Positions 34,905 through 42,046 of a stretch of 64,000 bases of DNA are shown piece by piece. Below the pieces are notes generated by a model. It was given only the letters and a program-made list of their open reading frames with translations. It did not search any database and had not been told where the DNA came from. Source of the DNA: a virus. Location of the stretch: positions 55,557 to 119,556 of IMG/VR virus record IMGVR_UViG_3300042884_000193; one strand, 5' to 3'. Positions within the stretch are counted from its first letter, which is position 1. Each line of letters opens with the position of its first letter. The position numbers and the translations under genes were made by a program.

Positions 34905-35048
34905 GGAAGTTCTCCGAATTACCCTATATAATTTTGCATGAATTTTTCCAGAAATTACATGCTCCGGCATATAGTAATCCAATATACCCCATATCTATAC
35001 GTAGGGACATATAGTCCCCGGGTAGTAATCTTTACCGGGACACCCCCC

Positions 35049-35097
35049 GGGCAGGGTGGAGGTAGGGGATTTATATTGTGGGAGAGGGTGTAAGGGG
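35049..35097 (+). other. Cluster of six G-runs, possible G-quadruplex
   Basis: Runs of three or four G occur at 35049-51, 35054-56, 35064-67, 35080-82, 35086-88 and 35094-97 on the plus strand. Four of them can be chosen with loops of 2-13 bases, longer than the classic limit for some pairs. Such a cluster is exceptional in this AT-rich genome. Confidence 0.4.
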
Positions 35098-35266
35098 TGT
35101 TCTATAGCGATGGCCCGGCTCGGCTGGCTGGCGGGGGTACCCCCTGGCTCTTGGAGGATCACTCATCTGGTCATCTGCTTGAGGGGGGTGGCTACCTTCT
35201 GCGACGGGCAAGGTTCTCATGCTTGCTTGCACTGCATGCACAGCATGGCCAACACGACCGTGGCAC

Positions 35267-35280
35267 TGCTCCACACAAAC
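35267..35280 (+). repeat. Copy 1 of the TGCTCCACACAAACTCA element
   Basis: The sequence TGCTCCACACAAAC is shared with copies near 35328, 36191 and 36791. Unlike the others it is followed by ACC instead of TCA, and no hairpin follows. Confidence 0.5.
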
Positions 35281-35327
35281 ACCAGACCACACAGCCACAG
35301 CCTCCTACGTCGGCTCTGTCTGCGTGT

Positions 35328-35362
35328 TGCTCCAAAGAAACTCATTATCGCCAAAGGCGGTG
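35328..35362 (+). repeat. Copy 2 of the element, with hairpin
   Basis: TGCTCCAAAGAAACTCA is followed by TTATCGCCAAAGGCGG, which folds as CGCC-AAA-GGCG. It lies about 80 bases before the start of the 212-aa gene. Confidence 0.5.
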
Positions 35363-35438
35363 CTTAACATTTAAGTACTGACTCGCGTGTAATGGACTAC
35401 GCTTCAAGTGTCCTATAATAGCCCAAAAACTTATACAA

Positions 35439-36077
35439 ATGGCTATTACTGCAATCCTCCGCTTGCCGAATGCGGACAACAAAACGGCAAAAAGTTCTAA
35501 CATCTATCGCTATGCTGTCAAGTGTGACACGCCTGCCGAGAGACAAATGTTAGACACAGCACTCGACAAGGTGCGTACTGTTAACGGGAACTTGTGGGTC
35601 TTCGACCCAACGAGCCTAGACCCCCAAATCCAGGACCGCACTCGTCGAGACATTGCTGCAGGCTGTATCTTGCCTAAAGGTACAATCACCATATTGTCCA
35701 ATCTACAGATCCCTCACGAGAGATTCCAAGATTGGTCAAGTGCGTGCACCATTCTGCAAACTGATAGCGGGTATTCCATTTCACTGGAAGAACACCCTAT
35801 CGATGCAGAGCAACGTGCTGCAATGCAAGACACCATACTTGCAATGCGTGAGCGCGGTGCTGTTGGTGGTCTCTCACAAGATGATATCAATGCTCGCATT
35901 GGTGACCTCTTGTTTGCAGACATTGCAGTTCCCAAGTTGGTTGTCAAGAAGCGCACCTTTGTGCCGATGACAATTGACTTCAGTGCCACACCTTTCACAG
36001 ACTCTGCACCAGAGACTCCTGAAAGCGAGACACCAATCTTCGGCACTCCTGCTGAAGACACCGAGAGCGGGGAATAG
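35439..36077 (+). CDS. Unknown protein with GC-rich codon use (212 aa)
   Basis: I do not recognise the family. The N-terminal 170 residues look globular (RLPNADNKTAKSSNIYRYAV; LWVFDPTSLDPQIQDRTRRD; an ARIGDLLFADIAVPKL segment). The last 40 residues are an acidic Pro/Thr/Glu tail (DSAPETPESETPIFGTPAED). Codon choice is much more GC-rich than in neighbouring genes. It has a TATAAT-like box 35414-35419, lies in a GC-rich island and has its own strong terminator, so it is a separate transcription unit. It may be a recent import or a highly expressed early gene. Confidence 0.65.
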   Translation: MAITAILRLPNADNKTAKSSNIYRYAVKCDTPAERQMLDTALDKVRTVNGNLWVFDPTSLDPQIQDRTRRDIAAGCILPKGTITILSNLQIPHERFQDWSSACTILQTDSGYSISLEEHPIDAEQRAAMQDTILAMRERGAVGGLSQDDINARIGDLLFADIAVPKLVVKKRTFVPMTIDFSATPFTDSAPETPESETPIFGTPAEDTESGE

Positions 36078-36094
36078 TCCTCGGCCTCACCTAT

Positions 36095-36134
36095 ACCACA
36101 CACATTGCTTCGGCTCTGTGTGTGGTTTTTTTTT
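36095..36134 (+). terminator. Strong intrinsic terminator of the 212-aa gene
   Basis: ACCACACACA pairs perfectly with TGTGTGTGGT around a 12-base loop and is followed by eight T. It lies 18 bases after the stop codon. Confidence 0.85.
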
Positions 36135-36190
36135 CCTCGGCGCTGCGTATACTCTCACCGTGCACTCTCACCGCACACTCCTCACTGGAT

Positions 36191-36216
36191 CAGCTCCACA
36201 CAAACTCAGCTTACCA
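36191..36216 (+). repeat. Copy 3 of the element, with hairpin
   Basis: CAGCTCCACACAAACTCAGC is followed by TTACCAGAGCTG; CAGCT and AGCTG can pair. It lies in the 240-base gene-free gap before the 73-aa gene. That gap also holds a tandem CACTCTCACCG repeat. Confidence 0.5.
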
Positions 36217-36318
36217 GAGCTGCTGCCGCTGCGCGAACACTGACAATAACATTAGTTACTATCACCAACAAGAGAGGGAGCACTACTACTCATATGGAAA
36301 ACTTATACACTTATATAT

Positions 36319-36540
36319 ATGACAACACAAGCAACACTTACAGCAGAGGAGACAGACCTATGCTACAACGAATTCACCAGACAGATGACTGAGGAAGATC
36401 CAGACTGCAGTGACAACTGTAGGATATGTGACACTGAGGATGAGTGCAGTGAGATGCATGTCTGCTGCGGTACTTACAACTGGTCATTCACTCTACCATC
36501 AGGTAGAATAGTATGGTTAGGTTATGACTACGGTCATTAA
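36319..36540 (+). CDS. Small cysteine-rich acidic protein (73 aa)
   Basis: Seven cysteines are concentrated in residues 30-50 (CSDNCRICDTEDECSEMHVC, then C), a pattern suited to one or two zinc sites, within an acidic protein. It ends SGRIVWLGYDYGH. It is likely a small early protein with a zinc knuckle; no name can be given. A weak stem (AGCAGGGG with CCCTTGCT) just behind the stop may end its transcript. Confidence 0.55.
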   Translation: MTTQATLTAEETDLCYNEFTRQMTEEDPDCSDNCRICDTEDECSEMHVCCGTYNWSFTLPSGRIVWLGYDYGH

Positions 36541-36600
36541 ACAGCAGGGGCTACGGCCCTTGCTCTAACTTTTACTATCACCTCCATGATCAAGGTAACG

Positions 36601-36858
36601 ACTATGGACTATTCTTGGAAAGCTAGTATGGTCTGCTACTATGGACAAACACAAACTCATATGCTGAGGATCAGTTAGTTAGCTACTATGGACTATTGTA
36701 TTCCTATGGAAAAGGAAGGGTGGGGGAAGAGGCACAGGCACACTACTATGGACATGCTCGCGCTTCGCGCTCGCTCCCTCTCTTCCTCCTTGCTCCACAT
36801 AAACTCATTTTATCAGACCCATTGCGCCTTCGGCGTTGACAAGGACTATGGACTATGG
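36601..36858 (+). repeat. Cluster of CTACTATGGACTAT repeats
   Basis: Five close copies of (CT)ACTATGGAC(TAT) lie at 36601-36613, 36636-36646, 36683-36697, 36743-36753 and 36845-36858, all in one orientation and in a gap of 354 bases without a convincing gene. A half copy CTATGGA lies at 36704. The gap also holds a GCGC-TTC-GCGC hairpin and copy 4 of the GCTCCACA element. Iteron-like or regulator binding sites are possible. Confidence 0.6.
36791..36840 (+). repeat. Copy 4 of the element, with hairpin
   Basis: TGCTCCACATAAACTCATTT is followed by TATCAGACCC and a GCGCC-TTC-GGCG hairpin, then TTGACA. It lies about 55-100 bases before the 172-aa gene, like copy 2 before the 212-aa gene. Confidence 0.5.
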
Positions 36859-36894
36859 GCATTAACATTGAACAATTAACAACCAAATATAAAT

Positions 36895-37413
36895 ATGCTA
36901 AAAGCACAATTTATCGGTGCATCTAAGACTGGGTCTTGGAAGTACCGCGTTATCGGCACGACAGCCGAAGTTACAGCCTTTAAGGTATGGAACACTACAC
37001 AGGTTAACAACAAAACCGGTGAACTGATTAAGCGCACTGCGCAGAATCATGATGTCTTATTTGTATCAATGTACAACAGAGATGAGCAGGGTAATGTAAC
37101 AGGGACTGTTGTTCCTTACCCATCAGGTACTGTTATACATAGACCATTAGTTGCGGGTGACCGTATTGGCGAAATGATCTATGAGTTTGAGCCTGATGCA
37201 AAAACAGCGTCCATTATTAATATGGCACAGGCTGTTGGTACAGAGATTACTACTATGATGCACAACATTGGGGCATTCAATGGAGTAAGCAATACTCAGG
37301 CGACTGTGGTTTCTGCAAATCCTGTGGCTGCAACACCTGCCATTAACTTCAATGCAGTACCATTATTGGAGGCTGAGGCAGATGGAGAAGAAGAAGAGGA
37401 AGATGAAGCATAA
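36895..37413 (+). CDS. Unknown early protein with acidic tail (172 aa)
   Basis: The N-terminal 110 residues look like a small beta-barrel (KAQFIGASKTGSWKYRVIGT; GTVIHRPLVAGDRIGEMIYE). A low-complexity linker and a strongly acidic end (EADGEEEEEDEA) follow. This design resembles single-strand DNA-binding proteins, whose acidic tails recruit partners, but no SSB signature is clear. It stands behind the repeat cluster as a probable early gene. Confidence 0.55.
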   Translation: MLKAQFIGASKTGSWKYRVIGTTAEVTAFKVWNTTQVNNKTGELIKRTAQNHDVLFVSMYNRDEQGNVTGTVVPYPSGTVIHRPLVAGDRIGEMIYEFEPDAKTASIINMAQAVGTEITTMMHNIGAFNGVSNTQATVVSANPVAATPAINFNAVPLLEAEADGEEEEEDEA

Positions 37414-37560
37414 TCTTGATGTAAATCATTAAGAAACGGTAGTTAAGTGGTTGGGTATCAGCGAGTTACAGTGACTTGTTGACACCCACCACTGACTACC
37501 TATCTTTATGCTAATTGCCTCAAAATCAATAACAATAGCCGTAACATATGGCTAAATGAT

Positions 37561-37728
37561 ATGATTAAGACTTTCAACTTCATTGGTAAGTTATACTCTC
37601 ATATAGTTACTATGTACTATAAGCTTAAAGAGAGATACTCTTATGTTAGATTCATAGTAGTTAGACTCCGTGGTGGAGTTTGCTTTGGTTACTTCTCTGT
37701 TAGTAATGATATAGAGAATGCCTTATGA
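37561..37728 (+). CDS. Small basic protein (55 aa)
   Basis: An ATG at 37561 opens 55 codons (MIKTFNFIGKLYSHIVTMYY at the start, VVRLRGGVCFGYFSV near the end). The stop overlaps the next start by four bases (ATGA), which supports a real coupled gene. It is aromatic and basic with a weakly hydrophobic core. The function is unknown. Confidence 0.55.
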   Translation: MIKTFNFIGKLYSHIVTMYYKLKERYSYVRFIVVRLRGGVCFGYFSVSNDIENAL

Positions 37729-37919
37729 ATCACCTATTGCTTTATTTCTATCTTATGACCGGGATGGTTACTAAGAACGAGGACGGATTGTATGATATAC
37801 ATAGTCCCAATGCTGTTGTAATAGAATCGGCCTGTGAAGGTGAGGTTTTATTATGGATAGAGACCGGTGAGTTTGCATATGATGATAATCTATGTAGAGC
37901 CGGTGAGTTAAATGATTAA
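37725..37919 (+). CDS. Small acidic protein (64 aa)
   Basis: It begins MNHLLLYFYLMTGMVTKNED, a hydrophobic start that could be a short membrane or signal segment, and continues acidic (IESACEGEVLLWIETGEFAY). It is translationally coupled to the 55-aa gene by ATGA. No family is recognised. Confidence 0.45.
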   Translation: MNHLLLYFYLMTGMVTKNEDGLYDIHSPNAVVIESACEGEVLLWIETGEFAYDDNLCRAGELND

Positions 37920-38075
37920 ATACTATATGCCATGTTAGATAGATTAATTTACTAAATCGCAGTTTCCGTAGTCACCAATTTCTTTGAATAATGTTTAGGG
38001 TGATAAATACGACAGAGAAAGAACATTACATACAGCTGATGAAGTAGGCTGTTTTATTACTTAATACCTTTAAGC

Positions 38076-38366
38076 ATGACACAGATATTAGTTCCCGATA
38101 ATGTCAACCCATATGATAAGAAAGAACTAATGTCCTTTATAGAGTCATTAGGCTTAAGTCTTATGGAAGACTATGAGGAAGTATTCCAATATCTTGATCC
38201 ATTTACCCAAGGTAGATGGATTGATATGGGAATGAAAGTATTTTTAACTGTGAATACTTATAGACGACATCCAGGTAAAAGATTTGTAGTAGGCTATAAT
38301 GTAGACTATGTAAGATCTGATAAGCCTGTTAAGTCTTATGTAGTTCACGAGTATAAAATGATTTAG
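38076..38366 (+). CDS. Small unknown protein (96 aa)
   Basis: The protein is soluble, with an acidic first half (LMEDYEEVFQYLDPF) and a basic strand-rich end (RRHPGKRFVVGYNVDYVRSD). It stands alone between gene-poor stretches in the early region. No family is recognised. Confidence 0.5.
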   Translation: MTQILVPDNVNPYDKKELMSFIESLGLSLMEDYEEVFQYLDPFTQGRWIDMGMKVFLTVNTYRRHPGKRFVVGYNVDYVRSDKPVKSYVVHEYKMI

Positions 38367-38452
38367 TGAGCCGGTGCAGTATAGGTGAAAGTTGAATAAG
38401 ACCTACTCTGTAAACAAAACCTCAACCCGGGTACACGATGTAAGGGTCAACT

Positions 38453-38626
38453 ATGCAGGTCTGTAAATTCACAGTTCAGACAACCTGCGAGATAACAGAA
38501 ACTGTAACAGATTATGAGAGCCGTGACTACCATATAAAAGTAGTCAGTCCACGATGGCAAGGTATGCAAGGGTTAACACTTACTATGATAGGCTTCATAA
38601 TTCTGATTTGTATTAATGCATCATAA
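38453..38626 (+). CDS. Small C-tail-anchored membrane protein (57 aa)
   Basis: The frame encodes a polar N-terminal part (MQVCKFTVQTTCEITETVTD) and a C-terminal hydrophobic segment (GLTLTMIGFIILICINAS), the layout of a tail-anchored membrane protein. It fills part of a 447-base gap. There is no homology call; the membrane segment is the main support. Confidence 0.4.
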   Translation: MQVCKFTVQTTCEITETVTDYESRDYHIKVVSPRWQGMQGLTLTMIGFIILICINAS

Positions 38627-38813
38627 CTTACTTCACAAGGGTAAGCAGTTATAGTATATGCCGAGTTAGATAGATTTGATAATCTATACTATACGTAGGG
38701 TCTCTTCAGACTTGGAGTAACGTCCAGCAGGTAATACTATAACTGAATGCAGAGTGGTACACACCAAGGTTAAACTTCTACCTTAAAAGAAGTAACATAA
38801 AACAAATAGTAAT
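38627..38813. other. Gene-free gap with structured elements
   Basis: No gene is seen in these 187 bases. The stretch contains TATACGTAGGGTCTC near 38691-38705, which shares ACGTAGGGTCT with the inverted repeat at 33841-33905, and several short stems. It may be a leader RNA of the next gene. Confidence 0.3.
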
Positions 38814-39125
38814 ATGGCAGACGAGAGCATATTCGCTAAACCATTACCAGTATACTGGACTATGGCAAACAAACAGAGTATTAAGGTAGATGATATGGGC
38901 AATGGCCATGTCAGGAATGCTTTTAAAGTACTCATTGTTCAGCATAACAAGTTAAAGCGTGAGTATAATACGCTTGTTGATATGTACGATGACTTGATGA
39001 AGCAATCAGGAACTGTTGTCAAGTCCTATAAAGAGGTTACTCTTAATGGTGATATGGCACAAGAGTTTAATGATAAGCAAGAAGAACAAGCCAATGACCC
39101 TGAAGGTGATGGCTGTCCATTTTAA
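38814..39125 (+). CDS. Small unknown protein (103 aa)
   Basis: A short N-terminal part (ESIFAKPLPVYWTMANKQSI) is followed by a long helix (MDDLMKQ-type, AFKVLIVQHNKLKREYNTLV) and an acidic Gln/Glu-rich end (DKQEEQANDPEGDGCPF). The terminal acidic-hydrophobic end resembles peptide tails that bind partners, but this is only suggestive. A strong terminator follows. Confidence 0.5.
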   Translation: MADESIFAKPLPVYWTMANKQSIKVDDMGNGHVRNAFKVLIVQHNKLKREYNTLVDMYDDLMKQSGTVVKSYKEVTLNGDMAQEFNDKQEEQANDPEGDGCPF

Positions 39126-39181
39126 TGTGTGAAGGATAGACATAAGGTTTTTATAAGTTCCTTATTGTCGCTGTGTGGAAA

Positions 39182-39219
39182 ACCTGCGGGTGTTGGGCTA
39201 TGCCCGCAGGTACTTTTTT
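39182..39219 (+). terminator. Strong intrinsic terminator
   Basis: ACCTGCGGG pairs perfectly with CCCGCAGGT around a 12-base loop and is followed by AC and six T. It closes the unit ending with the 103-aa gene. Confidence 0.85.
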
Positions 39220-39250
39220 GTAAATAAGTTAAATCAATTAATACACGACT

Positions 39251-39373
39251 ATGAAAGCTAGAATTAAAGATGTTATTGTATGGGCTATTGTCATATTAGG
39301 CAATGCTGCGATTTGGTATCTGTGGTATCATTTGGGTTATATGGTAGGAAATTTAAACACGGGGTGTTTATGA
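39251..39373 (+). CDS. Small membrane protein (40 aa)
   Basis: The product begins MKARIKDVIVWAIVILGNAA and has one membrane segment of about 20 residues (VIVWAIVILGNAAIWYLWYH). Its stop overlaps the ATG at 39370 by four bases (ATGA), so it is coupled to the next gene. The function is unknown. Confidence 0.55.
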   Translation: MKARIKDVIVWAIVILGNAAIWYLWYHLGYMVGNLNTGCL

Positions 39374-39564
39374 CCGACGCACAAAAGACTAAGATATCTC
39401 TAATAGAAGATATCAATAAGGCCAAACTCCTTATGTATGATAAGATTCTGACTGTTGATGACTTTGATAATCTGTATGACATGACTAACTTTGAGTTAGA
39501 GCATGTGCTATATGGGTTAGACAGAAGCATTGCATTTTCAAGAGAACTAATCAAAAACATATGA
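39370..39564 (+). CDS. Small helical protein (64 aa)
   Basis: The ATG at 39370 is preferred to one at 39280 because the latter would lie inside the 40-aa membrane gene. The product is helical (SLIEDINKAKLLMYDKILTV; FELEHVLYGLDRSIAFSREL). It is coupled on both sides by ATGA overlaps. No family is recognised. Confidence 0.55.
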   Translation: MTDAQKTKISLIEDINKAKLLMYDKILTVDDFDNLYDMTNFELEHVLYGLDRSIAFSRELIKNI

Positions 39565-39806
39565 GTAAAATGAAAAACACCCCAGAATTTGAGAAAATGA
39601 TGGCAGACCAAGAGTTGGCTGCTTCAGTGCATTATCAAGAAGAAGAAGCTGAACGCTCTGCTCTTCTTGAAGAGTTAGCCAAACTAGAGGCTATTGCACA
39701 AGTAAGAATTGCTTATGATAAAGCTGTTAGAGAATTGGACATTGCTATGAACAATTATGCAGATGCTGTTACTAACCTACATAAATTATTAGATGAAAAA
39801 GAGTAA
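39561..39806 (+). CDS. Small coiled-coil protein (81 aa)
   Basis: The protein is almost wholly one charged helix (QEEEAERSALLEELAKLEAI, then AVRELDIAMNNYADAVTNLH), fit for a coiled coil. It is preceded by an ATGA overlap and its end overlaps the lipoprotein gene by 14 bases. The function is unknown. Confidence 0.55.
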   Translation: MSKMKNTPEFEKMMADQELAASVHYQEEEAERSALLEELAKLEAIAQVRIAYDKAVRELDIAMNNYADAVTNLHKLLDEKE

Positions 39807-39945
39807 TGCCCTTATCTTAATGTACTTTGTGTTAATCACATTAGTAGCATTAATGACCTCTTGTACAACCACACATAGTTGTCAAGATAGTTTTAAACCA
39901 AAGATCCGCGAGAACTATAATCCTCGCGGAACTAACGGGTGGTAA
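39793..39945 (+). CDS. Small lipoprotein (50 aa)
   Basis: The start MKKSNALILMYFVLITLVAL is a signal peptide with a lipobox LMTSC at residues 20-24, so the mature protein would be a 27-residue lipopeptide beginning with C24. No Lys-Asp/Glu surface-export signal follows the cysteine. The mature part ends in a coding stretch whose DNA also forms a CCGCGAG/CTCGCGG hairpin. Phage lipoproteins such as T5 Llp block superinfection; a similar role is inferred. Confidence 0.6.
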   Translation: MKKSNALILMYFVLITLVALMTSCTTTHSCQDSFKPKIRENYNPRGTNGW

Positions 39946-40130
39946 GATAATAGCCCCGCTCGCGAGGGGATCGTAAAACACAGTAAGCCTCTTGACAATG
40001 CTCAAAGTAACTGTTCTCATCGTATAGGAGATAGAGTTAGCCTTCTCGACGTCGTTTAAAAAGGTTGACAGCTTGGAAAGACAGCCACCTTTAGGGTGTT
40101 AAAATTAAGTTCAACTAAAAACCAACTAAA
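39946..40130. other. Gene-free gap before the 142-aa gene
   Basis: These 185 bases hold no gene. They contain CCCC-GCTCGCGA-GGGG near the left end and a GTTGACAGCTTGG segment near 40065 that could include a -35-like TTGACA. A leader RNA or promoter region is possible. Confidence 0.3.
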
Positions 40131-40559
40131 ATGAAGTTATTAATCAATGTGTGTTATGGCGGATACGGTATATCTGATGAAGCCTTTGAGTTATGGGCAA
40201 AGAAAAAGAATATTGAGCTCACAAAAAAGACTCTTGAGTATGGTGACTATGGTTACTATGTAGATGGTGATACTATTATATCAGAAAATGATATAGATAG
40301 AGATGACCCTACTATTATAGAAGTTTTTGAAGAACTAGGTTCAGAAAGAACTTCGGGTCGGCATGGTCAGCTAAAACTTGTTGAGTTACCTGACGGCTGT
40401 CAGTATGATATCACAGAGTTTGATGGCTGGGAGTCTATAGGTGATACATGGATTACTGTAACTGTTAAAGAACTTATGGAAGGTCTATCACCTGATAAAC
40501 TTGAAGCAGCTCTTAATGTAAGGTCAATTAAAATTAAATCAACTAAACAATCAACTTGA
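40131..40559 (+). CDS. Conserved phage protein with CYGGYGISDEA start (142 aa)
   Basis: The start LLINVCYGGYGISDEAFELW, the RDDPTIIEVFEELG middle and the KLVELPDGCQYDITEFDGWE end match a family common in phage early regions of many hosts (as I remember it, I-N-x-C-F/Y-G-G-F/Y-G-(L/I)-S-D). No function is known. It is 3 bases upstream of the PcfJ-like gene. Confidence 0.6.
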   Translation: MKLLINVCYGGYGISDEAFELWAKKKNIELTKKTLEYGDYGYYVDGDTIISENDIDRDDPTIIEVFEELGSERTSGRHGQLKLVELPDGCQYDITEFDGWESIGDTWITVTVKELMEGLSPDKLEAALNVRSIKIKSTKQST

Positions 40560-40562
40560 GAA

Positions 40563-41702
40563 ATGGAAACAACAATTATTAGTAAAGCTGTTTTTACAGA
40601 AAGAGAAGCTTATACTACTCTTAAGACACAGTCATTAGATAAGCAAAGATTTGCTTTCTTTGGTCATAAACTGCATACATGGGCAGAAGATACGCGTGCA
40701 GAGTCTGATACGCATGTGTATTGGGCAAGCAATGCCTGTATTCCTAAATGGAATATTAAGACAGGCTTGTATCTTAAAAGAGAAGCTGGTGCAGGATGTA
40801 GCTATGATAAAGTCAAGAAGACTTTTAAATGGTGGTATGGTAAGCAAGCTATTATAGCATGTCCTGTGTTAGTGGCTGATATGTGTAACTATTTTAAGAC
40901 AGAATGGTTTGATGCTATTCCGCCGTCTTTGAGAGTTAGTTGTACTAATACTAATCTTAACAAGGTATTGTTAGGTAAAGTTACTAATCCTCGTGATCTA
41001 ATCAAGGCTATTCTAAAGACTAATCCTGTAATGCGTGGTATGAATATTTCTACAGAAACTCTGTGGAAATATGTAAACACAAGAGGTCAAGCCAATAGAC
41101 TTCAAGCTTTATCTGATATAATGACTGTTGCAAAGGACCCTAATCATGCATTAGAGTACATGGCAACTGCAGAGTATATGAGTTTTGATACGCAGGATTT
41201 GATTAAGCAGGCTCAAAGACTTAACCGCAAAATAGATTTTAAGTGGTCTAGATCTCGTATGGGTGAGGTTCACAGTGAGTGGACCAAAGACATAATGGAT
41301 ATAGAGCAAGAGCATGTGGAATGCATTGACTATGCGTATATTAACGAGTTACCCAATAATGGTAGCCTTGAGTTAGTTACTAATAGTAAGGATCTATATA
41401 TAGAAGGTAGACTTATGTCTCACTGCGTGTATACCAACTATGCTTCACAGGTTAAGGATAAATCTTATTTTGTATTTAAGTTTAATGACCGTGATGTACG
41501 TGCTACTGTTGGTATTACTAGATACTATGATCATAATTGTTTTGTTATTAACCAGATGCATGGTAAGCATAACAAGAGCATTGATCAATGTCATCAGGAT
41601 TATGTAAAGGAATGGTTAGACAAACCAGAAGTACAACAATGGTTTAAAGAGAACTACAAGACTAATCAGTTGGCAAGTCCACCTGAAATGTTGTGGTTAT
41701 AA
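40563..41702 (+). CDS. PcfJ-like protein (379 aa)
   Basis: The C-terminal third carries the PcfJ domain pattern: RLMSHCVYTNYASQVKDKSY, FVFKFNDRDVRATVGI and VINQMHGKHNKSI. The rest is helical and basic. PcfJ-like proteins occur on conjugative elements and in phages; no activity is established. The gene shares the operon of the 142-aa gene and ends at a hairpin (41739-41760). Confidence 0.7.
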   Translation: METTIISKAVFTEREAYTTLKTQSLDKQRFAFFGHKLHTWAEDTRAESDTHVYWASNACIPKWNIKTGLYLKREAGAGCSYDKVKKTFKWWYGKQAIIACPVLVADMCNYFKTEWFDAIPPSLRVSCTNTNLNKVLLGKVTNPRDLIKAILKTNPVMRGMNISTETLWKYVNTRGQANRLQALSDIMTVAKDPNHALEYMATAEYMSFDTQDLIKQAQRLNRKIDFKWSRSRMGEVHSEWTKDIMDIEQEHVECIDYAYINELPNNGSLELVTNSKDLYIEGRLMSHCVYTNYASQVKDKSYFVFKFNDRDVRATVGITRYYDHNCFVINQMHGKHNKSIDQCHQDYVKEWLDKPEVQQWFKENYKTNQLASPPEMLWL

Positions 41703-41738
41703 TTTTAAGGGTGAGTGGTAGATAAGACCTAATACATT

Positions 41739-41763
41739 GCAGGAGTGTCAATTCTCCTGCTTT
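41739..41763 (+). terminator. Probable terminator after the PcfJ-like gene
   Basis: GCAGGAG pairs perfectly with CTCCTGC around TGTCAATT and is followed by TTTG. The U-tract is short, so termination may be incomplete. Confidence 0.5.
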
Positions 41764-41787
41764 GTAGTTAGGGTTAACTAATTGATT

Positions 41788-41967
41788 ATGAGTGAACAAG
41801 ATAAAAGACCCGTATATATGGGCAACTTTGAGCGTTTCAAGAAAGAAGTGCAAGTGAAGCAAGATGATATTATCCTACAATTAGGCCTGACTAAGAAGGT
41901 ATTAAGGTTTGTAATGATAGTTTCTTGTGCTGCTTTGCTTGCTGCAATTATAGCAATAGCTATATAA
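41788..41967 (+). CDS. Small tail-anchored membrane protein (59 aa)
   Basis: The ATG at 41788 is preferred to an in-frame TTG at 41782. A polar N-terminal part (MSEQDKRPVYMGNFERFKKE) is followed by a C-terminal membrane segment (FVMIVSCAALLAAIIAIAI). It is a single-span protein with its polar domain probably in the cytoplasm. The function is unknown. Confidence 0.6.
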   Translation: MSEQDKRPVYMGNFERFKKEVQVKQDDIILQLGLTKKVLRFVMIVSCAALLAAIIAIAI

Positions 41968-42022
41968 TGCAATTTATTTTTTGTTACTAGTTGTAAATCA
42001 AGTTATTATTAAGTATAGGGTT

Positions 42023-42030
42023 TATATTTG
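42023..42030 (+). promoter_or_regulatory. -7 promoter box before the 92-aa gene
   Basis: TATATTTG matches TAnnTTTG exactly, 17 bases before the ATG at 42047; the leader would be about 10 bases. The -33 region has GTT rather than TTG at 18 bases. Confidence 0.5.
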
Positions 42031-42046
42031 TTTAACCCTAATGTAA

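Larger units (their letters stand above)
34517..35438. other. Gene-free strand-switch region with repeats and GC-rich island
   Basis: No convincing gene lies in these 920 bases. The left half (to about 34980) is AT-rich with two sets of direct repeats. The right half (35014-35345) is suddenly GC-rich, with a hairpin (GTCCCCGGGTA with TTACCGGGAC, 35014-35041), a run of G-tracts, and a 12-base palindrome GGGGGTACCCCC (35133-35144). The open frames here exist on both strands and reflect the lack of AT-rich stop codons. Leftward genes end on one side and the rightward arm begins on the other, so a replication origin or early promoter hub is possible. Confidence 0.55.

Noticed and set aside
34880-34910. 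Possible sigma-54 promoter (TTTGGCACC then TTTTTGTT, minus strand)
   Set aside because: The -12 element lacks GC at the right distance from the -24 GG, and no gene follows.
34707-34982. A 91-codon minus-strand frame
   Set aside because: It covers the direct repeats, has no promoter box or A-rich leader, and the product looks random.
35056-35381. Open frames of about 100 codons on the plus strand and one of 75 codons on the minus strand in the GC-rich island
   Set aside because: Frames are open on both strands at once because GC-rich DNA lacks stop codons; the products have no sensible composition and no leader like those of real genes.
36688-36879. A 63-codon plus-strand frame
   Set aside because: It runs through the repeat cluster and a GCGC hairpin, and its start codon is part of the repeated CTACTATGGAC motif.
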